Source of the DNA: Terriglobia bacterium
GTDB taxonomy: Bacteria > Acidobacteriota > Terriglobia > Terriglobales > Acidobacteriaceae
Assembly: GCA_032252755.1 (NCBI GenBank)
Contig: JAVUPY010000025.1
Span: forward strand, 62,001-126,000
Reading direction: 5' to 3'
Length of the DNA stretch: 64,000 nt
Part shown: in pieces, positions 44,151 through 54,029 of the stretch
Layout: each line of letters begins with the position of its first letter
Position numbering within the stretch: position 1 is the first letter of the stretch
The notes under the pieces: generated by a model
The model's input: the letters and a program-made list of their open reading frames with translations, nothing else
Database searches by the model: none
Told to the model about the DNA's origin: nothing
Translations under genes and position numbers: made by a program

Positions 44151-46412
44151 TTATTCTTGGATCCGGTTCACTTCACTTCCCAGGAATAGCACTTTGTCGT
44201 GAGACACGATGTAAAAAGGCGGAAAAATGAGCGGGTGGCTTCCGATTTCACCCACAATCGAACCCTTCCCGGTTCCCCCTTCGTTGGGAGGGACAAACTG
44301 GAAACTGAATGTACCCTGACCATCAGAATACGAACCGATGGCATAGTGCGTTTCGTCCAGCAGCATCCACGGAAGACCGCTTCCCGCATATCTCCCGAAC
44401 ATCTCATCGGGCGGAAGCGGTTGCTGAGCGTATCCTAGGCTCCCTCCGTCCCTGTACTTGGTTGGGCTGACCAGGTACCAAACGGCCGTCACATCTGAGC
44501 CGACCCACTGCACCAGTGTGCGGCCCCATTCATCAACCGTGTAGGTCGCAGAGAAAGGAACGTTCTCTGTGAACGTGTAGCCCTCGAACATCACAAGTCC
44601 GCCAGAATCGTACACGCCACTTAGATTGCCTGCCCCATCGGATTCAAAGCGTCCCAGCATGGAACCGCTGGAGAAAATGTAAGGTCCCCTGAGCGTTGCC
44701 AGTGACACGGGACCGATCTGTCTTTCCGCCGTGCCCGCGACCGTACCCAAGCGCGTGGTCCCCATTATGAGGAACTTGTTGAGCGACACAGCGACGAAGG
44801 ATGCGGCGAAGTCAATCTCGCTGCCCATGGTGGCACCGCGGATCGTGCCCGCTCCAGCGTTTCCTATCGTGAATGCCCCCGCCAGACGTACCGGAGCGCC
44901 GCCTGCTTCAAGTTGACCTCCGAGAGTCCCGTCAGCCTCCAGCCGGACCGCACCCGGGAACAAGGTGTCCGAAGAAAGGCCATCTGGCCAGCAGATGTAC
45001 GCATAGCAGGGGACGGTTTCCCGGAGAACGGTCACATACGTTCCCGCGAACGTTTCATCATTGAAATCCTCAACGCTCTGGCGTTCCAGGAATCCCGCCG
45101 GACTAATTCCCTGAGCGTAGTCATTGGAGATGAGGGCCAAGCGCCAATCACTTTCCACCGGGGCCGATGATCCAAAACTTAAGTATCGGGGGTGGATCAC
45201 GAGTTGGCGGTCGAACCCCAGCGTGTAGGTGCCTGTCACCGGCGTCTGCAGACGCTCAGGCGCATAATAAGACCACATGGAGTATGTTTCGGCGCTTCCC
45301 GAGATACCCCCATTCCCGTCGAACGTGATCGTCCCGATATAACCGCCCAGCTGCATTGCGAATGTGCCTCGCAACCTGGAGTTATCGTTCTCTCCCGGAG
45401 CCTTGATGGTCACGAATGCCCACGCATGGCGGTTTGGCATTACGGCTTTATCTGTTCCTGTTACGATCACAGGATTCGTATCCGGCTCCCTGTACGGCGA
45501 GCGGTAGACGTTGTCGATGATCCACCCGGAATTCGCATCGATCCTCTCCTGGCCGTTTACCGCCCAGTTTGCCGGAACCTCCGTTCCACTCCGCAGGAGC
45601 TTAAATTCCTGTCGTTGAGCCAATCCAAGGGTCAACTCGGACGGAGACAGGCTCAGCGCTTCCTGTGTGTTTCCTGTAACACTGAGTTGCGTCGAAAATG
45701 TACCGGATGTGATGTCCTGGAATGCCGCGGTCACCGTCACCGGCACCGCAGGAACACTCGCCGGCGGATAGTACCAAACCTGATCCTGCTCCGAAGACGG
45801 AACGATCACCCCTGCTTCCGCGCTTCCCCTCGCCACACCATCGACGCTCCAGGTAACTCTTGGATAAGAGAAATGGCAAGTGTCCTCGACCTTCAGCACC
45901 AGCGGAAGCCGTCCGTTCAACTCTACGGACGTTCCCTCCGGAGTATGTAGTGCCGCCCGCTGATCACAGGCAAACAGAAGCGTTACGGTCGCGCTGTAGC
46001 GTTGATCTGAGGCGAGCACCGCTGTGACGCTGGTGTATGACGTCGGAGCTTCAGTGGGAGCCGTGTACAGTCCCGTCTCGGATATCGTTCCCCACATCTT
46101 GTTGCCACCCGGAACTGAAGCGACTTGCCAGATTACCTTGGTATCGGCTGCATTCTGGACCGATGCTGAGAACTGCAATGTTCTGGGCGCATCTGGGAAA
46201 CTGATTGTGACGGTTGCGTCCGCCGGTGTGATCGTAATCGTTGGATTCGGCTTCACCGGGTCGTCGTTCGGTTGAACCGGAATTCGATACGTCGTCCCTC
46301 CGCCGCAACTCATCAGACCCAGCGATAAGACCAGTACAATCCCTATGAAATTTGCGTACCTCAAGGAAGCCTTGCTCGAACACGAGAAGAAGGACAACCG
46401 ATTGCATTTCAT
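44151..46412 (-). CDS. Large Ig-like-domain lipoprotein
   Basis: The 753-residue protein has GGAGG five bases before the ATG and a type II signal peptide with lipobox LMSCGGG (about residue 36). A proline-rich linker is followed by Ig-like repeats, one with KMWGTISETGLYTAPTEAP, the same motif as in the lipoprotein at 16672-18984. The C-terminal 400 residues are a repeated beta domain (GTFAMQLGGYIGTITFDGNGGI, and later GTYVTVLRE). It is probably outer-membrane anchored. Upstream lies the 47-bp repeat element at 46464-46510. Confidence 0.8.
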   Translation of the reverse strand: MKCNRLSFFSCSSKASLRYANFIGIVLVLSLGLMSCGGGTTYRIPVQPNDDPVKPNPTITITPADATVTISFPDAPRTLQFSASVQNAADTKVIWQVASVPGGNKMWGTISETGLYTAPTEAPTSYTSVTAVLASDQRYSATVTLLFACDQRAALHTPEGTSVELNGRLPLVLKVEDTCHFSYPRVTWSVDGVARGSAEAGVIVPSSEQDQVWYYPPASVPAVPVTVTAAFQDITSGTFSTQLSVTGNTQEALSLSPSELTLGLAQRQEFKLLRSGTEVPANWAVNGQERIDANSGWIIDNVYRSPYREPDTNPVIVTGTDKAVMPNRHAWAFVTIKAPGENDNSRLRGTFAMQLGGYIGTITFDGNGGISGSAETYSMWSYYAPERLQTPVTGTYTLGFDRQLVIHPRYLSFGSSAPVESDWRLALISNDYAQGISPAGFLERQSVEDFNDETFAGTYVTVLRETVPCYAYICWPDGLSSDTLFPGAVRLEADGTLGGQLEAGGAPVRLAGAFTIGNAGAGTIRGATMGSEIDFAASFVAVSLNKFLIMGTTRLGTVAGTAERQIGPVSLATLRGPYIFSSGSMLGRFESDGAGNLSGVYDSGGLVMFEGYTFTENVPFSATYTVDEWGRTLVQWVGSDVTAVWYLVSPTKYRDGGSLGYAQQPLPPDEMFGRYAGSGLPWMLLDETHYAIGSYSDGQGTFSFQFVPPNEGGTGKGSIVGEIGSHPLIFPPFYIVSHDKVLFLGSEVNRIQE

Positions 46413-46463
46413 AAGTGCCTCCGCAGAATCGACACTGCCTTTCTACCGTGAAAGTGACACGAG

Positions 46464-46510
46464 ATTCCTGAACGTGACTTCAAGCTTTTATCAGGAATGG
46501 ATCAGGGGAT
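46464..46510. promoter_or_regulatory. 11-bp-phased direct repeat element (copy A)
   Basis: After ATTCCTGA the sequence holds TCAAG (46480), TCAGG (46491) and TCAGG (46502), each exactly 11 bp apart, and a degenerate TGAAC 11 bp earlier (46469). It matches copy B at 47646-47692 at 33 of 47 positions without gaps. Such spacing is typical of OmpR/PhoB-type winged-helix operators. It lies upstream of the lipoprotein gene. Confidence 0.6.
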
Positions 46511-46527
46511 CGTCCGGTTAAAAACAG

Positions 46528-46552
46528 CATGGCCGGGAAGTTCCCGGCCATG
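46528..46552 (-). terminator. Rho-independent terminator of the secreted-protein gene
   Basis: CATGGCCGGGAA (46528-46539) and TTCCCGGCCATG (46541-46552) form a perfect stem. On the minus strand it is followed by CTGTTTTTAA. Confidence 0.75.
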
Positions 46553-46570
46553 GTTTCTATCTAGCTCGAG

Positions 46571-47512
46571 TCAATTAGCTCGCTCCAGAAGGCACGACAT
46601 TGGAGAGATGTAATCCGTCTTGTACCCATTTGCCAGTTCCAGTTGCAGCGGCATCAGGAAGGCGCCCTTTCCGTTGTCGAAAGTGACCACGGAGTAGAGC
46701 ATCTTCGCCCCGGCCGGCAACAGGCCCGGTATGTAGAGGTAGCCATTCCCAGTGCAATCGGGATCGACGGTCATCTGTCCCTTGACCGGGATTACACTTG
46801 ACTGGCTCTCAATACGGTTAAACAGGTTACCGTTGATCTGACCAGCAGTGATGTCAAAGTGCATCATGGCGGCAGTACTGAAAGTTTGGGAACCGGAGTA
46901 CAGAAGGCTTCCCGTGCAGGTTGCAACGTATTTGCCAACCATTGTCTGCGCGCCACACCGCGGGGCAGGATCAAATGCACGCGTCACCCGTTTGGCGACG
47001 AAGACAGATGTAGTGGGAGAATTCGCGGCTGTGTGAACGAAACGAATCTCATTGCCATTGTCCCAAGCTATGAACTTGTCCACCGAGTCGGGCGTCCCGG
47101 GTAGGCCTGGGTACTGAATCGTTCCACCACAGCCGAGCACCAGACCGTCGGAAGTCTTTTCCAAGCCAATGGACGCAACCTTTGCTGGACTGATGAACCC
47201 AGCAGGATCGGTGCCGGTGCGGTACGGCCCCATTGCCATCCAGGAACGAGTGTCGGCAGTGTAGTCCGGGTAAATCGTAATCATGCCAACGTGACTGCCC
47301 GCGAGAAATGCTCCCGTTGCGTGCAGCGGCAAGATGCCGGCGGCGGGATTGGGAGTGGTAGTGAGAGAGTACGGTGGACCCCCAACAAAACTCTGGCCGA
47401 TACCGCGGAACATGTATGTTCCGGTAATTGTATGAATCGAACATTCCTGCGCAGCTGAGGTCATTGCAAACAGGAACACGGCAGCAAGTACGAAGAAGAG
47501 CTTCCTTTTCAT
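46571..47512 (-). CDS. Secreted protein of unknown function
   Basis: From ATG 47512 (GGAGG five bases upstream) the protein is 313 residues. The signal peptide ends near TSAAQ (about residue 22). The mature part has two similar halves: TITGTYMFRGIGQSF, then MVGKYVATCTGSLLYSG. Both halves contain Cys and GxY motifs, which suggests an internal duplication of a beta-sandwich unit. No named domain was recognised. It is divergent from the winged-helix/TPR regulator and upstream of an Ig-like lipoprotein. Confidence 0.75.
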   Translation of the reverse strand: MKRKLFFVLAAVFLFAMTSAAQECSIHTITGTYMFRGIGQSFVGGPPYSLTTTPNPAAGILPLHATGAFLAGSHVGMITIYPDYTADTRSWMAMGPYRTGTDPAGFISPAKVASIGLEKTSDGLVLGCGGTIQYPGLPGTPDSVDKFIAWDNGNEIRFVHTAANSPTTSVFVAKRVTRAFDPAPRCGAQTMVGKYVATCTGSLLYSGSQTFSTAAMMHFDITAGQINGNLFNRIESQSSVIPVKGQMTVDPDCTGNGYLYIPGLLPAGAKMLYSVVTFDNGKGAFLMPLQLELANGYKTDYISPMSCLLERAN

Positions 47513-47645
47513 AGCATCCTCCACTAGTTGGCAACGTTAGGCGACTGCGTGTCTGCAGCCGTTCCTCCGTTTCACTGCCGGCGCGGGGGATTTCCATTCG
47601 CCTCCGCAGTGTCAACGTCGTCGTTATAGCGCGCACGTTCTGCGA

Positions 47646-47692
47646 ATTCCTGACCAGGTTTTCAAGATTCCATCAGGATTTGTTCAGGATTT
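47646..47692. promoter_or_regulatory. 11-bp-phased direct repeat element (copy B)
   Basis: After ATTCCTGA come TGACC (47651), TCAAG (47662), TCAGG (47673) and TCAGG (47684), each 11 bp apart. The last repeat ends just before the -35 of the regulator promoter. It lies in the divergent region between the secreted-protein gene and the winged-helix/TPR regulator. Confidence 0.65.
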
Positions 47693-47695
47693 CCG

Positions 47696-47723
47696 TTGCA
47701 TGCATCCGAGGGTTGCGTATCAT
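47696..47723 (+). promoter_or_regulatory. Promoter of the winged-helix/TPR regulator
   Basis: TTGCAT (47696-47701) and TATCAT (47718-47723) are 16 bp apart. The start site would be near 47730, some 20-30 bases before the coding start. Confidence 0.45.
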
Positions 47724-47751
47724 GGACGCGTAAATTCTTTCGATTCCCGCA

Positions 47752-49488
47752 GTGGACGCCATGGGACAAGCGGTCCTACATCCTGCTTCTGCGGAAGATT
47801 TCTTCGTCGGGGAGTGGCTCGTTCAGCCGAGCCTCGGTGTTCTTACACGCCGGCCATCCTCGACGCACCTCGAGCCTAAAACGATGCAGGTGCTCGTGTG
47901 TCTCGCTGCGCATTCAGGGGCGGTCGTCTCAAAAGATGAACTCCTGAGCGCGGTTTGGCCGAATACATTCGTCACCGAACATGTTTTGACGCAGGCCATT
48001 TGGCAATTACGGCAGGCCTTCAATGGGACAGAAATCATCCAAACCATCCCGCGCCGCGGATACCGACTTATCGCTACCGTGCGCGCTGCGGCCGCGGAGA
48101 GCACGCCCTCGATCGCCGTACTACCGTTGGAGAACCTATCGGCTGACCCGGAACAGGAATATTTCGCTGATGGAATGACCGAAGCTCTCATTTCCGCCCT
48201 GGCGCAAATCGGTGCCCTGCGCGTGATCTCGAGGACCTCGGTAATGCGATATAAGCGGATGGGAAAATCGGTTCCGGAGATTGCCACCGAATTAAAGGTC
48301 AATCACATTATCGAAGGTTCCGTAATGCGATCCGGCGACCATGTCCGTGTTTCCGTGCAACTGATCGCTGCTGCCAATGACCAGCATCTCTGGGCCAAGG
48401 CTTACGATCGTGAACTCCGGGACGTGCTCGCATTACAGGATGAAGTTGCCCGCGCCATCGCAAGTCAAATCCGCGTCACGATCACGCCCGAGGAAGACGC
48501 CCGCCTGACACGTCCGCGCCATGTTGAACCAGCGGCGCAGGAGCTTTACCTCAGGGGCCTGTATCTGCAATCGCGCACCACGGAACAGGCTCTCCGGGCG
48601 AGCATCGAGAACTTCAAGCAAGCGATTGCAATCGATCCCGCTTATGCCCTGGCGCACATCGCGCTGGCACGGTCCTTCTCGTGGCTATCTCTCGACGTTG
48701 TAGCTGCGATTCCGCCCATTGAGGCCGAGAAGACGATCCGTCCCGCGGTCATGCGTGGGCTCGAACTCGACCCCAATCTCCCGGAAGCCCACCAGATGCT
48801 GGGGTGGACGAGATTGATTTGCGATTGGGACTGGAAAGGTGCCGAGGAAGCATACAGGCAAGCACTCGCGCTGAATCCAAATTATCCCCTCGGATGGGTT
48901 TCACTCTCATGGATACATCTGGTTCACAGAAGGTATGAGGAAGCGATCGCTGCGTTTCGGAAAGCAGCTATCCTGGACCCGCTCGCGCTTTTCCAGCAGG
49001 CCCTGTTTGGTTCGACGCTGGCGGTAGTCGGACGGATCGCGGAGTCCATTGAGCAGTTGCAGAAGACAATTCGGCTGGAGCCGAACTATTTCTTCCCGTA
49101 CAGTTTGATGGGAGGCATTCTCTCCCTTGTCGAACGGCATCAAGAGGCGATCGTCGCCGCCGAAAAAGGAGTTCAATTGTGCGGCGACCCTGTTCCCAGT
49201 GCTTATCTCGCATTCGTCTATGCTCGTGCTGGACGCCCCGATGAGGCGCGGCACATCCTGGGAGATCTACTGGAGCTGGCAAAGACTCGTTATGTGCCCC
49301 CGAGCCTTGCGTCGGCGATCCTTCTTGCTCTTGGCCAGCACGAGGATGCTTTGGACTACCTCGAAAAATCGCAGCAGCTGCACGAGTCATTCATGTTGCT
49401 GATTCATCTCTCACCGCAGTGGAAACCTCTGTACGGCAATCCGCGATTTCAGCAGATCATCCGCAATATGAATTACCCGACCGACTGA
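47752..49488 (+). CDS. Winged-helix DNA-binding protein with TolB-like and TPR domains
   Basis: The 578-residue protein starts at GTG 47752 or ATG 47761; neither has a good ribosome binding site. Residues 15-110 form an OmpR/CadC-type winged helix (VVSKDELLSAVWPNTFVTEHVLTQAI). A TolB-like domain (SIAVLPLENLSADPEQEYFADGMTEAL) and about eight TPRs follow. Unlike the regulators at 7224 and 13731, no membrane helix separates the DNA-binding and TolB-like parts, so it is probably cytosolic. It is divergent from a secreted-protein gene and has phased repeats directly upstream of its promoter. Confidence 0.85.
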   Translation: MDAMGQAVLHPASAEDFFVGEWLVQPSLGVLTRRPSSTHLEPKTMQVLVCLAAHSGAVVSKDELLSAVWPNTFVTEHVLTQAIWQLRQAFNGTEIIQTIPRRGYRLIATVRAAAAESTPSIAVLPLENLSADPEQEYFADGMTEALISALAQIGALRVISRTSVMRYKRMGKSVPEIATELKVNHIIEGSVMRSGDHVRVSVQLIAAANDQHLWAKAYDRELRDVLALQDEVARAIASQIRVTITPEEDARLTRPRHVEPAAQELYLRGLYLQSRTTEQALRASIENFKQAIAIDPAYALAHIALARSFSWLSLDVVAAIPPIEAEKTIRPAVMRGLELDPNLPEAHQMLGWTRLICDWDWKGAEEAYRQALALNPNYPLGWVSLSWIHLVHRRYEEAIAAFRKAAILDPLALFQQALFGSTLAVVGRIAESIEQLQKTIRLEPNYFFPYSLMGGILSLVERHQEAIVAAEKGVQLCGDPVPSAYLAFVYARAGRPDEARHILGDLLELAKTRYVPPSLASAILLALGQHEDALDYLEKSQQLHESFMLLIHLSPQWKPLYGNPRFQQIIRNMNYPTD

Positions 49489-49507
49489 AGGAGCAGAGGT
49501 GCTCATT

Positions 49508-50722
49508 TTAAGCCGAGCGGAGTCGAGATTGTGAGATGTGCTGCTTTCCGCGGAAGAGAATGAGAGAGCCCACACCAACTGCCGCTGCCACTGCGAAAAA
49601 GCCATACCGCAGGGAGCCCGTTCGGTCGGCAATATAGCCAATCACGGGCGCCGATGCAGCGTCGCCCAAAAGGTGAACCGCAACTGCCTGAATTGCGAAC
49701 GCTGTAGACCGCAGCTGCGGGCCAACCGACTGCACAATGGCGACTCCCAGAGGAGCGATAGTAATCGTCAGAAAGAAGTGCGCGATGAAGACGGCTGGGA
49801 ACATAGCCGGCCGAGATATTGAGACAGCCAGAATCGTCAGCGGCACTGCGATCACCATAGCGGCAGCAGGCACTGTGTAATCCGCGTCACGTCGACGTCG
49901 TCGTACACGGTCGGTGAGCCAACCGCCGATTAAAGTGGCACCAATGCCATTCACGATTGCAATTGTCGCTATGAATTCCGCTGCGCCAAGTAGCGTAAGC
50001 CCGTGAACACTCACTAGAAAATCGGGCATCCAGACTTGGGCGCCACCGAGGGCAAACGTAACCATCGCCAGTCCGAGAGTAGCGGAGACATAAGCGCCGT
50101 TGCGTCTGAGCCCGCGAATTGTCCCTTCTTCTAATGTGTATCCGAGGTGGTCCTGGGCGCCTCGTTGCGGTTCCCGCGTCAGGAACAGAAGAACCGCAGC
50201 AAGCACGCCGGGAACAGCGACAATATAAAATGGAGCACGCCACCCATAGTAATGGCCGAAGAAACCTCCGATCAGGTAACCTATTGCGGTCCCGGCGGGA
50301 GCAGCCGTGAATAGCACTGCCAGCATCCGCCCTCGCCGGTTCTGTGGGAAAAGATCAGCAACATAACCTGGAGCGGCAACCATGCAGGCTTCACCAATCC
50401 CCACGATTGCGTGCCGGATGAGCAGTGTCCAGAAATTCCAGGTGGCAGCGGTCAGCAATGTCGCTACACTCCACACGACTGCCCCGACCACGATGATGGG
50501 GCGGCGCGGGTAACGGTCGGCTAGAGCCCCCAGCACCGGAGCTGCAACAATGAAACACAGCATGAAAGAGGTCGTGAGCAGCCCGATCTGCATCTTGGAA
50601 ACGTGGAATTCCGCCTGGATCAGCGGTTGAACCTGGAAGAGAATCGAACGGTCAATGAAGTTTAGAAAATTGAGTATTGTCAACACCGCCAGCGCCGAAC
50701 CTGGGTGTGCACGGAAATGCAT
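49508..50722 (-). CDS. MFS transporter, spinster-like
   Basis: The 404-residue protein has twelve predicted helices. The signature GALADRYPRRP lies between helices 2 and 3, and the N-terminal LNFLNFIDRSILF motif is typical of the spinster/YjjL-type branch. GIGEACMVAAPGYVADLFP in helix 4-5 also fits. Substrates of this branch include lipids, organic acids and sugars; none can be assigned. It is convergent with the winged-helix/TPR regulator (19 bases). Confidence 0.85.
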   Translation of the reverse strand: MHFRAHPGSALAVLTILNFLNFIDRSILFQVQPLIQAEFHVSKMQIGLLTTSFMLCFIVAAPVLGALADRYPRRPIIVVGAVVWSVATLLTAATWNFWTLLIRHAIVGIGEACMVAAPGYVADLFPQNRRGRMLAVLFTAAPAGTAIGYLIGGFFGHYYGWRAPFYIVAVPGVLAAVLLFLTREPQRGAQDHLGYTLEEGTIRGLRRNGAYVSATLGLAMVTFALGGAQVWMPDFLVSVHGLTLLGAAEFIATIAIVNGIGATLIGGWLTDRVRRRRRDADYTVPAAAMVIAVPLTILAVSISRPAMFPAVFIAHFFLTITIAPLGVAIVQSVGPQLRSTAFAIQAVAVHLLGDAASAPVIGYIADRTGSLRYGFFAVAAAVGVGSLILFRGKQHISQSRLRSA

Positions 50723-51135
50723 GGCTGTAACGCTCAGGCGGAATATAGCAGTGCGAGAGTCCTCTGCCTAGATGTGACGCATTGTCGTATGAATACTTTG
50801 GTGTGAATTACTTCGGCTCTTCATTTGACCATGGTCTAGCGGGCGGTACATTGACGGATTTGTACCAGACAAGGGTTCCTCCGGAATCCCGACGCGGCGC
50901 ACCAGGTCGTGGAATCTCGGGTCCGAGCTCAAGCGATCCTAAGCTGGACTAGTGGGATGAACAGTCCTTCCCGATCCAATTCCTGCTGCCAAGTGCAACA
51001 GTCGAAATCTCCTGCATTGAGCGAGCGGAGCAATTCTCCTTCAACCGGCATCGATTCCTCTGTATCTGGCCGTTTAGGCTCGTCTCCACGCTTTCCTTTC
51101 GAGTAGAATTTGTTCACTCTTCTCCGGAGTGGGGA
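50723..51135. other. Divergent intergenic region upstream of the PD40 kinase
   Basis: No gene is seen; short frames on both strands lack start signals. Promoters for the MFS and kinase genes should lie here, but none stands out. Confidence 0.4.
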
Positions 51136-53790
51136 TTGGGCCTTTCTAACGGAACTCGACTGGGTCCCTATGAAATCGTGTCGGCACTCGGCGCCGGCGG
51201 CATGGGAGAAGTGTATCGCGCAAGCGATACGCGTCTTGATCGCACTGTCGCCATTAAGGTCTTGCCTGCGCACCTATCCGATAACCCCGACGTGAAGCAG
51301 CGTTTCGAGCGCGAAGCGCGGACGATCTCTGCGCTTAACCATCCCAACATCTGCACGCTGCACGACATCGGACACGACAGCGGAATCGACTACCTGGTTC
51401 TCGAACTCATCGAGGGCGAGTCGCTGGCGCAGCGGATATCGAGGGGACCGTTGCCGGTGAAGGATGTGCTGCGCATAGGCAGTGAGATCGCCGATGCGCT
51501 GGATAAGGCGCACCGGGCGGGCATCGTGCACCGCGATCTCAAACCCGGCAACATCATGCTCACAAAAAGCGGCGCCAAGTTGCTCGACTTTGGACTTGCC
51601 AAGCCGCAGGCCGGATTGCTGGCAGCCTCGGCAATTCATGGGGCGGTGACACAATCGAGTCCGGTCGGTCCGGCGTCTCCGATCACTGAGCGTGGGACGC
51701 TGGTCGGGACCTTTCAATACATGTCGCCGGAGCAGGTGGAGGGGCGCGAGGCGGATGCTCGAAGTGACATTTTCGCCCTGGGCGCAGTGCTATACGAAAT
51801 GGCGACGGGGAAACGGGCGTTCGACGGCAAGAGCCAGATTTCTGTAGCGTCGGCGATCCTGGAAAAGGATCCGGAGCCGATTTCGGCGGTGCAGCCAATG
51901 ACGCCGCAGGCGCTTGATCACGTGGTCCGCACGTGCCTCGCCAAAGACCCGGAACAGCGCTACCAAACCGCGCACGATATTGCTCTGAATCTGAGATGGA
52001 TTTCGCAGAGTAGCTCGCAGGCTGAGATCGCAGCATTTCCGATGAAGAGACGCAGGGCGCTGCGCTGGTTGCCATGGGCGGTCACCGCCGTAGTCGGCAT
52101 CGCCGCAATGATGCTCGGCTGGTGGCTGCGTCCGCGACAACCCGAACCAGTGCTGCGGGCCATCATCCAGTTGCCGGCTGAGAGCACGGTGGGCGACGGC
52201 GATACTTCAGTAGCCTTTTCTCCCGATGGGCGCAGGCTCGCCATCACACTACGGACAGAAGGAAACACGCGCATCTGGTTGCGCTCGCTCGATAGCGGCA
52301 CGGCGCAAGCACTGAGCGGCACGGATGGCGCCACCTATCCGACATGGTCACCCGACGGGAAATCGATCGCGTTCTTTGCCGATCACAAGATCAAGCGGAT
52401 CGAAGTCGCCAGCGGAATGGTGCAGGCCATTTGTGCAGCGGACGACGGTCGCGGGCTCGCGTGGGGACCGAACGATACCATTGTCTTTTCCCCGGGTCCG
52501 TTCACCGGGTTGTTCACAGTTCCAGCCAGCGGAGGAACGCCCGCGGAACTCACCAAGCCCGCAATCGCTGGTGAAACGCACCGGTTACCGCTTTTTTTAC
52601 CAGGTGGTAGAAATGTGCTGTTCTTCGATACAAGCGGCGATCGCCAACCCACGCGCGGGTTGAATGTGGTTTCGCTGGCGAGCAAGAAGATTAACCACGT
52701 GCTCGACACCAATAGCGGAGCACGTTACGTTGCGCCAGGATACCTGCTTTATGTGAAAGATGGCAGCCTCGTCGCGCAACGCTTCGACGCCGCATCCCTG
52801 CAGGCCGTCGGCGAGCCAATCCCATTAGCCGAGCAGGTGCAGTTCGCCCAATTCCGCTGGACGGGCGCCTGGGACGCATCTCCAGATGGCTCCCTGGTAT
52901 TCGAACAGCAGACCGGAGGCGGCAAGTATCAATGGACCTGGGTCGATTCCCAGGGAAAAGAGTTGAGCAAGATCGGCCAACCGACAAGTCTGGGCCTTCT
53001 ATCTGCGAACATTTCTCCTGACGACCGGCGGGTTGCAACCTCATACAAGGATGCCATCTGGCTCTACGACCTCGCTAAGGGCGTGCCCACTCGCCTGACG
53101 TTCGGCAAAGGAACTCAACTTGATCCCTTGTGGTCACCTGATGGCAAATCCATTCTCTACGAAACCCCGGTCGCTCCTGGGAACTGGACGATTTCCCTGA
53201 AGCGAGCGGATGGGGGCGGCGCGGACGAAGTGATTTATAAGGCCAACTTGCAGGTGATTCCGAGCAGTTGGTCCCCCGACGGAAAATTCGTGGCGATGGC
53301 CGTCAGCGGTACCACTTCTTCAGGCAAGGACGAGATCTGGATGCTGCCCATGAGTGGCGACCATAAGCCGTTCCCCTTCTTGCAAGGCACCGCACGCCTG
53401 TACGATCCACAATTTTCGCCCGACGGTCACTGGCTGCTCTACACCTCCGACGAATCCGGACGTAACCAGAGCTACGTGGTTCCTTTCCCCGGTCGCGGAG
53501 GCAAGTGGCAGGTCTCCATCGACGGCTCCGATAATGCCAAGTGGCGGACGAACAACGATATTATTTGCGTCACCGGAGACCGCCTGTTAAGTATACCGGT
53601 GAAAGCAACGGGCAATAGCATGGAAATCGGCCAGTCCCAACCGCTATTACAGGCTCAGAACATCCTTAACACCAACGGGGGACTTTTCACTCACGACGGC
53701 AAGCGAGCCATCTTGGCAGTCGGAGTTGAAGGTACTGTAGCTCCACAACTCAATCTTGTAACGAACTGGACATCTGCGTTGAAGAAGTAG
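51136..53790 (+). CDS. Ser/Thr protein kinase with WD40-like (PD40) propeller
   Basis: The 884-residue protein starts at TTG 51136, with GGAG eight bases upstream. Residues 11-285 form a Hanks-type kinase with GAGGMG loop, K41 in VAIKVLP, HRDLKPGN (D134) and DFG (D151). A membrane helix lies near 305-330. The rest is a TolB/PD40 propeller of repeated blades (AFSPDGRRLAITLRT, TWSPDGKSIAFFAD, QFSPDGHWLLYTSD). It probably senses an envelope or periplasmic signal and phosphorylates cytosolic targets. This kinase-PD40 fusion is common in acidobacteria. Confidence 0.9.
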   Translation: MGLSNGTRLGPYEIVSALGAGGMGEVYRASDTRLDRTVAIKVLPAHLSDNPDVKQRFEREARTISALNHPNICTLHDIGHDSGIDYLVLELIEGESLAQRISRGPLPVKDVLRIGSEIADALDKAHRAGIVHRDLKPGNIMLTKSGAKLLDFGLAKPQAGLLAASAIHGAVTQSSPVGPASPITERGTLVGTFQYMSPEQVEGREADARSDIFALGAVLYEMATGKRAFDGKSQISVASAILEKDPEPISAVQPMTPQALDHVVRTCLAKDPEQRYQTAHDIALNLRWISQSSSQAEIAAFPMKRRRALRWLPWAVTAVVGIAAMMLGWWLRPRQPEPVLRAIIQLPAESTVGDGDTSVAFSPDGRRLAITLRTEGNTRIWLRSLDSGTAQALSGTDGATYPTWSPDGKSIAFFADHKIKRIEVASGMVQAICAADDGRGLAWGPNDTIVFSPGPFTGLFTVPASGGTPAELTKPAIAGETHRLPLFLPGGRNVLFFDTSGDRQPTRGLNVVSLASKKINHVLDTNSGARYVAPGYLLYVKDGSLVAQRFDAASLQAVGEPIPLAEQVQFAQFRWTGAWDASPDGSLVFEQQTGGGKYQWTWVDSQGKELSKIGQPTSLGLLSANISPDDRRVATSYKDAIWLYDLAKGVPTRLTFGKGTQLDPLWSPDGKSILYETPVAPGNWTISLKRADGGGADEVIYKANLQVIPSSWSPDGKFVAMAVSGTTSSGKDEIWMLPMSGDHKPFPFLQGTARLYDPQFSPDGHWLLYTSDESGRNQSYVVPFPGRGGKWQVSIDGSDNAKWRTNNDIICVTGDRLLSIPVKATGNSMEIGQSQPLLQAQNILNTNGGLFTHDGKRAILAVGVEGTVAPQLNLVTNWTSALKK

Positions 53791-54029
53791 TGGAACGGAA
53801 GGCGAGAGAATGATGCGGGCACGAACCAGGACACTCCCTATCTCATTGCTCGAAAACAGAGAAGGATTGTTGCACTGAGGTGGAGTTACGACAGAACAGC
53901 ACGTCGGCGCTACCTTTGATACCTTTTACCTCTTGCGATCCTCCTTCTAGACTTGATTTTCTAGCTGGTGAGGATCAACTTGTCTGGAGACACGATCAGC
54001 TGCAGCCGGTTATCACGGAGAGGTGACTC

